Origin: Limanda limanda
Lineage: Eukaryota; Chordata; Actinopteri; Pleuronectiformes; Pleuronectidae
Direction: 5' to 3'
Assembly (NCBI RefSeq): GCF_963576545.1
Contig: NC_083638.1
Location: 2,464,619 to 2,528,618, forward strand
DNA length: 64,000 nt
The notes beneath the pieces were generated by a model. That model ran no database searches, was not told where the DNA came from, and worked only from the letters and a program-made list of their open reading frames with translations. The position numbers and the translations under genes were made by a program. Positions 11,701-22,089 of this stretch are shown here, in pieces. The stretch's first letter is position 1. Every line of letters begins with the position of its first letter.

Positions 11701-14700
11701 CACTGAAAGAAAAATGGCATTCAAACACACACACCCTCCTCCAGATCAAAAGTGACTCATACAGACACACACAGAGTGAAACAGAGGGCCATACACAAAA
11801 AACTTTGCCTTTTACGCTGTTTGTCATTACGCAGTGACTTCCTTGCTGTGCCTGTAACTTGACACTGTGACGTGTCACATCTGCATGTTGGAAATTTCAT
11901 TGGCTAAACAAAACGTCAGTCATAACAATCGGTTTCAATTGGCTCAGTATTTACATGACAGAAGAGGGGCAAGCTATGTCCGTCAACAAGGTCTCTCGTT
12001 GGCTATTGTAGGCTGTGGACAACCCATGCCAGCTCCTATTGGGTCAAGTGAGCTGTCAATCTAAAGTTTAGAGTCTAGCCGCCATTTTAAGATTGAGAGA
12101 TCACCTGTTTTCACATGCAAACGGATATACAAGGGGAAATACAGAGGTTACACAGAGCTGCTGGCCGACAATAGAACAGACAATAGCCAACAAGGCCACA
12201 CTGAGTGTGCAGACAGACAATACTTCTGAAAAGACTCCAAGCACCACAAACCTTTAAATGTAAAGAGCATAGTCAACAAAGCACTGAATCTTAGCTGTCC
12301 AAAGAAGTGTCGCATACCTAGATGTACGAAGCAGTACGGGCCGCTGGGTCGAAAGAGGCTTTATACAGCTTTCATCCAATGAACCTCAATTTATTATTTA
12401 TCTCTCATTTTCTTACAGCTTGACAATAATGTAACAAACTGACATATGGCGGAAAATGTTTGGCTTCATTCTGTGTAGAACAGGTTATTATTTGAGTAGA
12501 CAGGACTACTTTCATACAAAAGGTGATCACACCAGAAACCTCAGAAAGGTTGTAATTATATTCAAAGTTGAAGTTTAAAACTTCAGGTGAAGGAGTGTGA
12601 ATGTGTGTTATTTTATTTAGTTGCCTAGACAACATCGAGTCCACATTGTTCACTTCTCATGTTAATATGAGCTCTGAGTAAAGGAGAATGTGACACACAA
12701 CCAGTGAGTCCCAGGTGACCTCAGGCCTTCAGTCAATCAATCCATTTAGTCAAACAGTTTAAACAAGCACTTAGAAATGAAATGAATTTGATTAATTAAT
12801 AATATATATATATATTTTAAATCATTACATCTTTTAAAGGGACCCCCCTTCCCTTTGGGTTCCACTTGCCCTCCCACTACGATGCCACTGTATGCATGCA
12901 CACACACACACATGCGCACACACACTCCAGCCAGTAGCCACTTATCCTTAAGCGGTCTCAGGGGCCTGGAGCCAATCTCAGCTGACACTGAATCTCAGTC
13001 TCCAATCAACCTAACTCTGATCTACATGTCTTTGGGTTTGTGGATGAAGCTGGAGAAAACCCTGCAGACACCAGGAGAACCTCCTCCTCACAGAAAGGCT
13101 GCACTAACAGTGTTGACCACTGCAACACCATGCTGCCCAAAACAATGAGAATCATTTAACACTGAGTATATTTGAAGAACGACTCATCTCCACTGATTGA
13201 ACATGTTATTAATCATGTCTGGACTCACCGAGCCTTCCTGCAGTTCCTCACAGCTGGGATCAGTCTCCATCGACCCTGGTATGATGTGTTGAACTTCTTC
13301 AGGTCCAACTCATCCAGAACCTCCTCTGACATCTGCAGCATATAGGCCAGAGCTGAGCAGTGGATCTCAGAGAGTTCCTCCTTCGATGTGTTCTCTGATG
13401 TCAGGAACTGTTGCATCTGCTGATGAACTGAGTGGTCATTCATCTCTATCAGACAGTGGAAGATGTTGATGCTTCTGTCAGGAGAAATGTCATCACTCTT
13501 CATCTTCTTCAGGTTGGTGATAACTCTCTGGATGACCTCTGGATTGTTCTCTGTCCGACCCAGCAGGCCTCCTAAGACTCTCTGGTTGGACTCCAGACTG
13601 AGGCCGTGAAGGAAGCGAACAAACAGGTCCAGATGACCATTTGTACTGGTGAGGGATTTCTCCATGGCTCTCTTCAGGAGGTCATCCAGGGAGAAGGTAC
13701 TGTCTGTGTTCCCATATGTTCCCAAGAAGTTGTTGAGTTCTTCTGTGTTCCTCTCGGTGTAACAGTGGAACATGTAGACTGCAGCCAGAAACTCCTGAAT
13801 GCTAAGATGAACAAAGCAGTAGACTGATTTCTGGAAGATCACACACTCTCTTCTGAAGATCTCAGTACAAACTCCTGAGTACACAAAGGCCTCTGTGACA
13901 TTAAGACCACACTGCTCCAGGTCTTCTTGGTAGAACATGACGTTTCCTTCCTCCAGATGTTTAAGTGCCAGCCTCCCCAGCTTCAGGAGAACGTCCCTGT
14001 CAGCCTCCGTCAGCTGCTGTGGAGCCGTCTCATGTCCCTCACCGTACTTCTTGTTCTTCCTCTTTGTCTGAACCAGCAGGAAGTGTGAGTACAGGTCAGT
14101 CAGGGTCTTTGGCAGCTCTCCTCTCTGGTCTGTGGTCAACATGTGCTCCAGAACTGTAGCACTGATCCAGCAGAAGACTGGGATTTGACACATGATGTGG
14201 AGGCTCCTGGACATCTTGATGTGTGAGATGATTCTGCTGCACAGCTCTTCATCACTGAATCTCCTCCTGAAGTACTCCTCCTTCTGGGCGTCAGTGAAGC
14301 CTCGTACTTCTGTGACCCTGTCAACACATGCAGGAGGGATCTGATTGGCCGCCGCAGGTCTGGAGGTTATCCAGACTAGAGCCGAGGGAAGCAGATTCCC
14401 CCGGATGAGGTTTGTCAGCAGCACGTTGACTGATGACCTCTGTGTGACCTCAGACACAAGCTCGCTGTGGTTGAAGTCCAGAGAAGGTCTGCTTTCATCC
14501 AGGCCGTCAAAGATGAACAAAGGTTTACAGACAGCGAGCGTCTCTGCCGTGAGCTTCTGTAACGCTGGATGGAAAACACGGAGCAGCATGAGGAGACTGT
14601 GCTGCTGGTCCTGCACCAGGTTCAGCTCCCTGAAGGAAAGCACAGACAGCAGACCCACATCCTGGTTTTCTAAACCCTCTGCCCAGTCCAGAGTGAACTT

Positions 14701-16260
14701 CTGCACCAAGAAGGTTTTTCCAACGCCAGCGACGCCGTTGGTCAGGACGACTCTGATGCTGCTGTGCTGGTCAGTGGAGGCTTTAAAGATGTCGTGGCAC
14801 TTGATGGGAGTGTCGTGGAGGATCTTTATCTTCGAAGCTGTCTCAAGCTGCCTCACCTCATGTTGAGTATTAACCTCTTCACTCTGTCCCTCTGTGATGT
14901 AGAGCTCAGTGTAGATCCTGTTGAGGAGGCTTCTACTTCCTGTTTCATCACTTCCTTCAGTCACATGTTCACATCTCCTCCTCAGACTGAGCTTATGTTC
15001 ATCTAAAACCTCCTGCAGACCACGATCTGCTGAAAGACAAGAAACAATGTCAGAGACTTAAGTGTTGATGCTGTATGAAGGAACAAAATAAAACCACATG
15101 TGCTGTTGTCAGAAGACATCAGCAGACACATGTACAGTGCTGCTCTGACCGGCTGTCTGAGCTCCAGCTCCTGTTCTGGATCTTTGTCCACACTGGGGAC
15201 AGGAGGAGTCTCCTGAAGAACCAGACTGGTCCCAGTATGAGGTGATGCACTGTCTGCAGAACCAGTGTCCACAGCTGGTGGAGACTGGATCCTTCAGGAC
15301 GTCCTGACACGAAGCACAGCAGGACGACTGCTCCTCCTCAGAAACATGCCTCCTCTTCCTCTCCCTGTGAAGACAGTTCCTGATAACTCACATGTCACAG
15401 TCACAGGTTGTCATTCCTTCTGTCAAGGAGGTTTTGTTTTCACCCAGTATGTTTGTATGTTGTTTATGAGTGTGTGTAATTTGGAGCAGATCCAAATCAA
15501 AATGAGTCTCTAGTGGATTTCAAAGTGGTTTCATAAGGAGCGTGTTGGTTCTTGGTGGAGGTCTGAGCTCTTTGAGTGATTCTGAGAGATTAGTCACCAA
15601 TTTCAATTAAGCTGTGTCCCAATGCAGGGGCCACACTAGAGGAAACTAGATCCTCTTCAGAGCAGGTCACAGTAGAAACAGTCTCTTACTCTGTGTGTGA
15701 GGGTCCAGGTTCATTACTGAAGTCTGGAGGATTTCCTTTGGACCAGTCACTCTTCAGAGACAGACAGCTGGACCCTGGAGACTCTGCTCTCAGTCTGTGG
15801 TCCTGACCTCTGCAAACACAAACATGTTTTTATTCAGAACACAACATTCACTGGTTCATTCTCTGAGGATTCAGTTTGGAGCTTCACATGTTTGTAGCAG
15901 GTCTCTTACTTTGTGTTTGAGGGTCCAGGTTCTTCACTGAAGTTTGGAGGATCTCCCATGGACCAGTCACTCTTCAGAGACAGATGGCTGGACCCTGGAG
16001 ACTCTGCTCCTAGTCTATGGTCCTGACCTCTGCAAACACAAACATGTTTTTATTCAGAACACAACATTCACTGGTTCATTCTCTGAGGATTCAGTTTGGA
16101 GCTTCACATGTTTGTAGCAGGTCTCTTACTTTGTGTTTGAGGGTCCAGGTTCTTCACTGAAGTTTGGAGGATCTCCCATGGACCAGTCACTCTTCAGAGA
16201 CACACAGCTGAACCCTGGAGGCTCTGCTCTATCCTCCTCTTCCTCCTCAGGACCACTCAT
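5558..16260 (-). CDS. NLR-A: NLRC3-like receptor, RING-FISNA-NACHT-LRR
   Basis: Spliced minus-strand gene, the first of three tandem paralogs. Exons in transcript order: 16260-16130 (start), 16029-15910, 15809-15690, 15364-15150 (RING), 15029-13229 (FISNA-NACHT), then LRR exons 11394-11221, 10753-10580, 6280-6104 and 5731-5558. Every boundary has GT/AG and the phases agree, giving about 1030 codons before an uncertain terminus. Walker A (GVAGVGKT) is near residues 294-301 and Walker B (LFIFDGLDE) near 366-374. Fish NLRC3-like proteins are cytosolic innate sensors thought to oligomerise through NACHT; the ligand cannot be read from sequence. The intron between LRR exons 2 and 3 is over 4 kb and full of repeats. 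The ATG is chosen because it lies 7 nt past a good acceptor in all three paralogs. What is seen: domains and splice sites. What is inferred: immune role and expression. Confidence 0.92.
6104..6280 (-). CDS. NLR-A LRR exon 3 (one extra codon)
   Basis: 177-nt exon, one codon longer than the usual 174 because of an extra Asn in the loop ([11 protein letters not shown]). Phase is kept. Its acceptor flank shares a short TTTATTGATA-type sequence with that of NLR-B exon 29126-28953, suggesting the two are positional equivalents. Confidence 0.86.
6660..8330. mobile_element. Interspersed repeat of unknown class with tandem modules
   Basis: AT-moderate DNA with repeated GGTGGCGCTATGAC-type phrases, two related modules (7190-7370 and 7665-7850, both with TTTGGACTCGATTGGACC and CCTCGTGTTTTGATGGC), and an end reading GGTGCTCGGGCCCTAATAA. 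This ending is common in fish interspersed repeats. No transposase is seen. It sits in an NLR-A intron. Confidence 0.6.
8445..8948. mobile_element. Possible solo LTR
   Basis: T-rich ~500-nt segment with an ATTAAAG polyadenylation-like motif near 8882 and an end like CACCCCTGACA. Clean TG/CA ends and a target duplication were not found, so the assignment is weak. Confidence 0.3.
9040..10060 (-). mobile_element. L1-type LINE, ORF1 remnant
   Basis: Minus-strand peptides [19 protein letters not shown], then (after a frameshift) [19 protein letters not shown] and [14 protein letters not shown], match the C-terminal half of fish L1 ORF1 RNA-binding protein. Upstream is a coiled-coil-like stretch in yet another frame. 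Inactive. Confidence 0.72.
10201..10554. mobile_element. piggyBac-like non-autonomous element
   Basis: Ends AGATCCAGTGTG (left) and CACACTGAACCT (right) are inverted repeats, flanked on both sides by TTAA (10197-10200 and 10555-10558), the target used by piggyBac. 354 nt, no transposase. A partial copy at the same place in NLR-B (about 31900-32075) shows it predates the duplication; another end-fragment lies at 19398-19570. Confidence 0.65.
10580..10753 (-). CDS. NLR-A LRR exon 2
   Basis: 174-nt symmetric exon after TTTATCCAG. It codes [44 protein letters not shown]. The acceptor-side intron carries a small piggyBac-like element just beyond the donor (10201-10554). Confidence 0.88.
11221..11394 (-). 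CDS. NLR-A LRR exon 1
   Basis: 174-nt exon, phase-symmetric (one base in, two out), coding one ribonuclease-inhibitor-type LRR pair: [49 protein letters not shown]. The first base completes the Arg codon split with the NACHT exon. Each paralog has a matching first LRR exon carrying the EVVASA and CSGLESPNC variants, which differ from the downstream LRR exons. Confidence 0.88.
11450..12510 (-). mobile_element. Unidentified ~1-kb insertion with CCAAT cluster and A-rich 3' end
   Basis: Absent from the matching intron in units 2 and 3. Read on the minus strand it carries three CCAAT boxes and one CCAAC (12042-11899), a GCCGCCATTTT-type motif on the plus strand near 12080, and ends in AATAAAAAAAAATTAAAA near 11460. 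No protein recognised. Confidence 0.4.
12930..13140. repeat. Degenerate common teleost interspersed repeat
   Basis: Contains GGAGCCAATCTCAGCTGACA, CATGTCTTTGG and GGAGAAAACCCTGCAGACAC, phrases typical of an abundant fish repeat. The class is uncertain. A short CA-rich run precedes it (12897-12925). Confidence 0.5.
13229..15029 (-). CDS. NLR-A FISNA-NACHT exon (1801 nt)
   Basis: Single large exon opening with the FISNA segment (LQEVLDEHK ... [14 protein letters not shown] ... [11 protein letters not shown]) and running into NACHT. Visible motifs: Walker A GVAGVGKT at 14736-14713, Walker B with FDGLDE, sensor-like ITSRPAAA, then winged-helix/helical regions ([11 protein letters not shown]) and an end reading VRNCRKA. 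The exon begins after TCTTTCAG and ends GCTCG|GTGAGT, leaving two bases that the first LRR exon completes. No stop or frameshift. NACHT is the nucleotide-binding oligomerisation module of NLRs; key P-loop Lys and acidic Walker B residues are kept. Confidence 0.95.
15150..15364 (-). CDS. NLR-A RING-finger exon (C3HC4)
   Basis: Codes a complete C3HC4 RING signature: C-x2-C, eleven residues, C-x-H-x2-C-x2-C ([10 protein letters not shown]), fifteen residues, then C-x2-C (CPQC). It is preceded by a basic then acidic stretch ([10 protein letters not shown]). The acceptor is CTTCACAG. The donor is less sure: GCCG|GTCAGA at 15150/15149 gives a 215-nt exon whose phase fits the NACHT exon, while the later GTACATG would not. 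RING fingers usually recruit E2 ubiquitin-conjugating enzymes, so ligase activity is a plausible inference and is not shown. All zinc ligands are present. Confidence 0.82.
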
Positions 16261-16267
16261 CTTCAGT
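15690..16267 (-). CDS. NLR-A N-terminal exons (start exon plus two repeat exons)
   Basis: Three exons: 16267-16130 (ATG at 16260, 7 nt of leader), 16029-15910 and 15809-15690. The two downstream exons are 120 nt, start with one base and end with two, so they can be added or lost without a frame change. Each codes one copy of a ~40-residue repeat whose core reads like [12 protein letters not shown], followed by an FSxEPGPSxT tail; the start exon carries a third copy after an acidic MSGPEEEED leader. No death-fold (CARD/PYD) domain is visible. N-terminal peptide-repeat exons of this kind are characteristic of fish NLR-C proteins; their function is unknown. Confidence 0.85.
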
Positions 16268-16339
16268 CTGAGAGGAAAAACACTGTGAGTCAAACACACA
16301 CAATGAAGCCAGGTTCAGTGAGGATGACTAGGGGGTGGT

Positions 16340-17310
16340 GCTCGTCAACCCAGAAGTTCTGTGTGTCAGTCAATAACTATGTCTCCTCATTTTCAACTGT
16401 AAAGTATGGTGCACCGCAGGGATCAGTCTTGGGGATTATTTAATTTTTATTGAACATGCTTTCCCTTGGGAACATAATTCACAGGTGTGTCATTCCATTT
16501 TTATGCTGACAATACACAATTGTACTTGAACAGAGATTCTTGTCATCGACATGAAAAAAACAATCCTGCCTTCTGCTGGTTCCCTCGTTGACAACACGAA
16601 GCCTGTGGCAAAGGATCTTAAGAGTCCGGTTTGATGAAAGCTACATTTTGAGCATCTCACCACTAAGCTTGTTCAATCCTGTTTTTATCACCTGAGAAAT
16701 GTTTCTAAAATACGATCCATGCTAACTTTAAAAGGCACAGACAGCATTTCACATGCTTTCATCTCATCATGTTTAGATTATTGTAACGGCATTTTTACCT
16801 GCATGAGCCAAAAATCTATTGATCCACTCCAGACTGTCCAGAACTCCGCTGCCAGGTTTTTAACTCAAACTAAGAAACATGATCACATTACTCCAGTGAC
16901 TCCCTGTATGTTTTAGAATTGATTTTCAGATTTTACTGATCACTTTAAGGCCCCTCATGGCCTCGCTCCCTGCTAATCGCTGACCTTTTAGAATCATACA
17001 CACCAGTACGCAGGTTGAGATCCTGGGCCAGAGATCGTCTGTTCCAGAGGCTGAAAGCTGAGGGGGAGGAGCTCAGGTCAGCTGACTCACTGATCTCTTT
17101 TAAGTCTCTTCTTAAAATATACTTATATCTGAAAGCTTTTCCTGATTTTACCTGAGTCTGAACTTTCATTATAACTGTTTATTTATTTTATTGAGCATTT
17201 AACACAACACTGGTATTTATTCACTTATTCATTTTAGCTGCTTTCTTCTAAACCTGATGTTCTGTCTGTTTTGAAACTGCTGCTTTTAAAAAGCACTTTG
17301 AAATATACAT
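16340..17310 (+). mobile_element. L2-like LINE, reverse-transcriptase C-terminal part
   Basis: Plus-strand phrases YGAPQGSVLG, FHFYADNTQLYL (catalytic YADD changed to YADN), then ISSCLDYCNGIFTC and TVQNSAARFLTQTKKHDHITPV. Several frameshifts. Inserted in the NLR-A leader intron. A compound microsatellite follows. Confidence 0.75.
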
Positions 17311-17319
17311 ATTTGTGTT

Positions 17320-17355
<36 letters not shown>

Positions 17356-17360
17356 AACCT

Positions 17361-17434
<74 letters not shown>

Positions 17435-17439
17435 CCTCA

Positions 17440-17474
<35 letters not shown>

Positions 17475-17484
17475 TCTCTCTCTA
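17320..17484. repeat. Compound microsatellite (AT)n(AG)n(TC)n(CTCTCA)n
   Basis: About 165 nt: a TA run, a short GA run, an interrupted CT run, then a CTCTCA hexamer array. The strand asymmetry produces artefactual Arg-Val/Arg-Glu and Leu-Thr reading frames. Confidence 0.9.
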
Positions 17485-17668
17485 ACTCAAACATTTGCAT
17501 GCTTTCTCTTTTTTATTTCTCTCTTTTCTGATTCCTCTATTCCTTGATTACTTTACTAGAAATCGTCACCAACTTATCGAGTTGAGAGGAAAAACACTGT
17601 GAGCTCAAAGGAATCAGGACAAACAAGTCTGTTCAAGAAACACACCCAAAAATACCAAGCAAGCAGAC

Positions 17669-17693
17669 AGACACACACACACACACACACACT
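17669..17693. repeat. (AC)n microsatellite
   Basis: Dinucleotide run in the NLR-A 5' region. Others at 18190-18208 and 19270-19297. Confidence 0.9.
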
Positions 17694-17978
17694 CACCGAA
17701 CACACTCAGGTGACTGTAATGTATGATTCTGAAAACACGTTCTGTTATACACTCGATGAACAGATGTGATGAAGAAAAACGTGAAACTTTGAGTTAACTC
17801 TGTTAATTAGTCCTTTGAAGGCTCCTTGTTCCAGACCTGCTGTTCACATCTGTCTCTGGGATCCGATCACATGAAACTACGTCTGTCACCAGATATGAAC
17901 TGACAAACTTAGATGGATGTTAACAGCAGGTGTGAGAGTGAGACAGTAAAACCTTCAGAAAGTTGTGTTCACACTCAC

Positions 17979-18090
17979 CAGCTCACTTTTCTTCCTTCTT
18001 CTCATCCGAGGGAAAATGGAGTCTGACGGCTCCCTGCCCTCAGGCTCCTCCTCCTCCCTGTTGAACCAGTTCACTCTCGAAAGACAAACA
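17979..18090 (-). other. Candidate 5' untranslated exon of NLR-A
   Basis: A purine-rich exon-like block ending at a strong donor (GAGCTG|GTGAGTGTG at 17979/17978). The same block lies upstream of NLR-B. It has no useful ORF. Use as a leader exon is an inference from conservation plus the splice signal; the 5' limit is approximate. Confidence 0.35.
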
Positions 18091-18099
18091 GTTCAAAGT

Positions 18100-19262
18100 A
18101 CAGTTCACAGTTCTTTTTTTATTGAGATGGTTGTGATGTAGATAACAGACTTACGATCACGTAGTTAGTTAATAATTGATGGTGTCGGATCACACACACA
18201 CACACACATCTTTTTACCACGAACACAGATTGTTATTCTGCAGGAACAGATTTACTCTGACGAACTGAAACCTGAGTATTTAGAGTCACGTGTGCATTTC
18301 AAGAGCAGCTGTTTAAAGCAACATTACGTCTCCTCAGCTCTTTATTCAGAGTATTGATGTTAACGTGTTACAGTGAAAACTAAACTTGTCGGCTACTTTC
18401 AGTTTTTACATCGTTAATCTTTGTCAGACTTTACTGAATTCTTGTGTTAAATAAGTGGACATGCAGAATAATGCATTTGTTTGTCACATGAATATAAATA
18501 ATGTAGAGTGTAACTTTACTAGAATAGACAGTCACAGAGAGAACCTGAGGCTGATGTCCACCTATTTCCTGAGATGAAGTGAAGTGATTATGATCTGATG
18601 AACTTTGAAGTAATAAACTTTTATTTTAACCATGTAACATGAGACAGAAGTGGAATCCAACCAGACTGAACTCTGAGTCATCACTTCAACACTGACTCCA
18701 GGTACAGACCTGTTTTCATTACTTACACACAATCAAAGAAAGGTATTGCACATAATTCATAATGTATTTAATGATATATGCAGTACTTTTAAATCTTTAA
18801 ATCTTGAAAACCATATTAGAATACATAGTTGAATATCCACAGAAAATAAGGATACAAACTTTGCTCATAAGTAACACTTCCTCGACAATAACAGCAGACT
18901 TTTATGTTTCCTGTCATTTTATAAGGGACGGACGAGCCTGAAGGACGCAGCTGTGCTGACCGTGTTCTGTCTCTTATGGCAAAGTAGACAAACAAAACAC
19001 AGGTCATCTTTAGTTAAGGGAGGAAAACATGAAGTGTTGTGCAGATGAAGCTGGTGCAGGTCGTCCTCATGTTGACCAGCCTGAAGCTGCTGATCCCCAC
19101 CATGTTGCTGCTGCCACAGTGGATGCTGAGGACATCAGGTGCTGCAGGATTCATGTAGTGAAAAGAAGAAACTCACTATAAAGGATGTTTTATGATGAAA
19201 TCACGATCAGTAGGATAACATGGAACAAAGGAGCAACACCTCAGGGTACAGACGCTCATGGT

Positions 19263-19297
<35 letters not shown>

Positions 19298-19400
19298 TTA
19301 TCACTTGCTCCTGGTATTTCATTTGATGTTCTACATTACGATAATTTTTTTAAAGCGCTGTGAGTTACATGAGTTGCGTTTCCGCTCGCTGGAGTTCAGT
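18100..19400. repeat. Upstream block of NLR-A, duplicated at 39240-41085
   Basis: Noncoding sequence shared with the upstream region of NLR-B (for example CGGACGAGCCTGAAGGACGC and GTTGACCAGCCTGAAGC). No gene seen. The NLR-B copy is split by a Harbinger-like element. Confidence 0.6.
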
Positions 19401-20194
19401 CCAGTGTGTAAGATTTAGGTGAAAGGTTAGAAAATGAATATAAAATAATCCTTGTGATGTTTCATTTCTTTCAACTAAATTGCACAAATTGTTGTTTTCT
19501 TTACACTAGAATGGGCCCTTTATATTTAAATACTTTATATTTAAATACTTAATTCAACGTATTTAAATATTTTATATTAAAATTAGGGCTGTCAGGGTAT
19601 TAAACACAGAGAAGCAGTTATTAATCTGATTAATCACCGTTTCTAAATGCCCAAAAAAATCCTCTTTATATCTGTATATTGTTGTGGGAACAAAAAGATA
19701 AATGACAGAAGGTGAATATATACATTTAACATTCGCTTTTTTATTGATGACAAATCCAAATGATAGTTAGAAAGATTGAAAAATACAGTAAAATACAAAC
19801 TAAAACATACCACACCATAATTAAATGTGTTTGTCTCTTTGCTTTGCCTCTGAGCAAACATAGGATGATGTTATTAGAACATTAAATATCTTTACAAAAC
19901 TCAAAGAACCTTTATCCTAAACAATCAGGGTTTCTTAGCCTTTGCTCTTTTTAAAAAAAAAAAATCAAACAACCAAACCTTTACAGGATTAAATGTGATA
20001 TCTGAATCTGAGCCCATCTGCACATGTCGTGCCTTCATTTATTCATTTATTGCCACCATTTTGAAAGCACACTCACACGCAAAGACACACACACATACAT
20101 TTGTAGATAGTACTTTTATGAGACTTAAAGATAACCAATCAATAAATTGCTAACAGCAATTAAAAGAAACTAAAGAAGATGACTTTGCAGTAAA

Positions 20195-22080
20195 TGATAA
20201 TGGATCAGTTTCCCCCTCCACACTTTGGGGAGCTGAGGGGTAAATGTATTGAAATAGCTGTCAAGTTAAACAAACAAGAACTTGAAAAGGAGAAACGATT
20301 GGAAAGTGATATAAAAAGATGAGGACATGAGCATAAAACCACCATCAGTGCTGCAGAGACGCTTTGGATGATTTACTTACTCGTGAGGCTGAGGGAGCGC
20401 TCAGATACACAAGTCAAAAACATGAGATGGGGAATCGAGCCGCCTGCTTGTCTTTCAGTTGAGAAGAGAGCAGTCAAATCGTACAGTAGCTAAAATAAGA
20501 CTCCCCGAATCTGTGGCTGAGGTTTCTCATCCAGTAGAGGTGGCAGATGCATTTAAAACATTTGACCAAAACCTTTATGATGCACCGGATGAGGCTCAAA
20601 ATGTGGCAGAACTGAGAGGAATCTTCCAAAATGTTATTTGTCAAAGCTAATGGAGGCAAAGCGGTTAACAGCCCCAGATTTAGAAAGTGAAATAAGAGAA
20701 ACCATTAAATGCCTGAAGAACCACAAGTCCACTGGGACAGATGGTTTCTACGATGAAGTTTTCAAGACTTTCATGGATGAACTTACACCTAAACTTGTGA
20801 AGTATTTAATTATGGGCAAAATAACAGTGGTTCATAAGGAGAAGAAGGAGCCACTTGAGTGTGACTCCTATAGACCAATTAGTTTGCTAATGCTTCCCAG
20901 CCTTGACGCGGAGAAGGCGTTAGATAGGGTGGACTGGTCATATTTAAATTTCACTATGGAGGCAATGGGTTTCAATTCAACATTTATTAGATGGATTCAT
21001 ACTTTAAATAAAGATCAGATATCTAGAGTCAGGGTGAACGGATATAGCTCTAAATGTTTTGATCTCAAGAAGGGTGTTCGCCAAGGAAATCCAGCCTCTC
21101 CTATTTTGTTCCCATTATGTATTGAACCGTTAGCAGAATTCATTGGAGAATATATAGAACAAAGCTCTGTCAATAATCTATCAATTTCGTCCCTCCCTTT
21201 CCTGGAGGCAAAAGTACTGCGAAAATTTAAGATTCTAAATGAGTGGGTAAACCATATCCTAAATGTTTGGGGCAAAGATGATTAATATTTGAATTTGCCG
21301 TTGTCGTTATCTAGGGCAACTTAAATAGGTTCTATTTGTGACTTTCTGCAAAACTGGACAGTGGTTTCAGGGGGGGGGAGGAAAGGTCTGACCTTGATAT
21401 ACCAGCTACTTGACGGAACGACTCTCAGGCCTTTCTCACAACTTCAGGTCCAAAATAGAATTTTGCCTAATGAGGTGTTCAGATATTTTCAAATACGACA
21501 TTATTTGACGACACATAAGGAATGGGATGGAACTAAAAGATTACAGACAGATTTAAAAAAGTACTGGATTGATGTGGTGGAGAATGAGATACTTCACCAC
21601 TGGTAATAGCTATGACATGAAGTCTAGCCCCCTCTGCTGGAGAGGATGTGGAATAACAGGAGAATTCTCACACATCTATTGGAATTGCCCAAAACTACGA
21701 GTATTCTGGAAGAAGGTAATGAGTGAAATTGGAGAGATTTTAAAATGTTGAAAATATTAGTTGAACCACACGGGCTTTATGGAACACACCTTCAAGTGGG
21801 TTGGAAAAAACTAAATGTATATGTGCAGAGCCCTGGTGTTAGTAGCTCACAACATGATTACAATGAACTGGCTCGAACCCACTTGAGGATTTCAAACTTT
21901 TAACTATAGGTTGTGTCTGACAGAATTCTAAACAAATAAAGATAGAAGCATTTCAAATTATATTTGTACTCTTAACAATAAAGATAGAAGTAGTTTTAGC
22001 TAGATATAAGGCCTTAGTACAAATGATTTTATAATAACCTTTTCCTCTCCTAATGTTTAATCTACAAATTAGAATGTATG
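20195..22080 (+). mobile_element. L1-type LINE, internally deleted ORF2
   Basis: Plus-strand pieces of L1 ORF2: LRREQSNRTVAKIRL, VADAFKTFDQNLYDAP, HKSTGTDGFYDEVFKTF, ECDSYRPISLLM, LDAEKALDRVDW, VRQGNPASPILF, and the C-terminal CWRGCGITGEFSHIYWNC zinc-knuckle region. The YADD catalytic part is deleted and the frame is broken. A related copy in the same orientation is at 41086-43730. Confidence 0.82.
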
Positions 22081-22089
22081 TGCGTCACA

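Noticed and set aside
14345..14866. 173-codon plus-strand ORF opposite the NACHT exon, also at 34573-35094 and 53144-53665
   Set aside because: It is antisense to a conserved coding exon; its conservation follows from the sense strand. No independent start or splice context.
17234..17531. ORFs with Arg-Val/Arg-Glu or Leu-Thr/Leu-Ser repeats
   Set aside because: Pure product of the compound microsatellite at 17320-17484.
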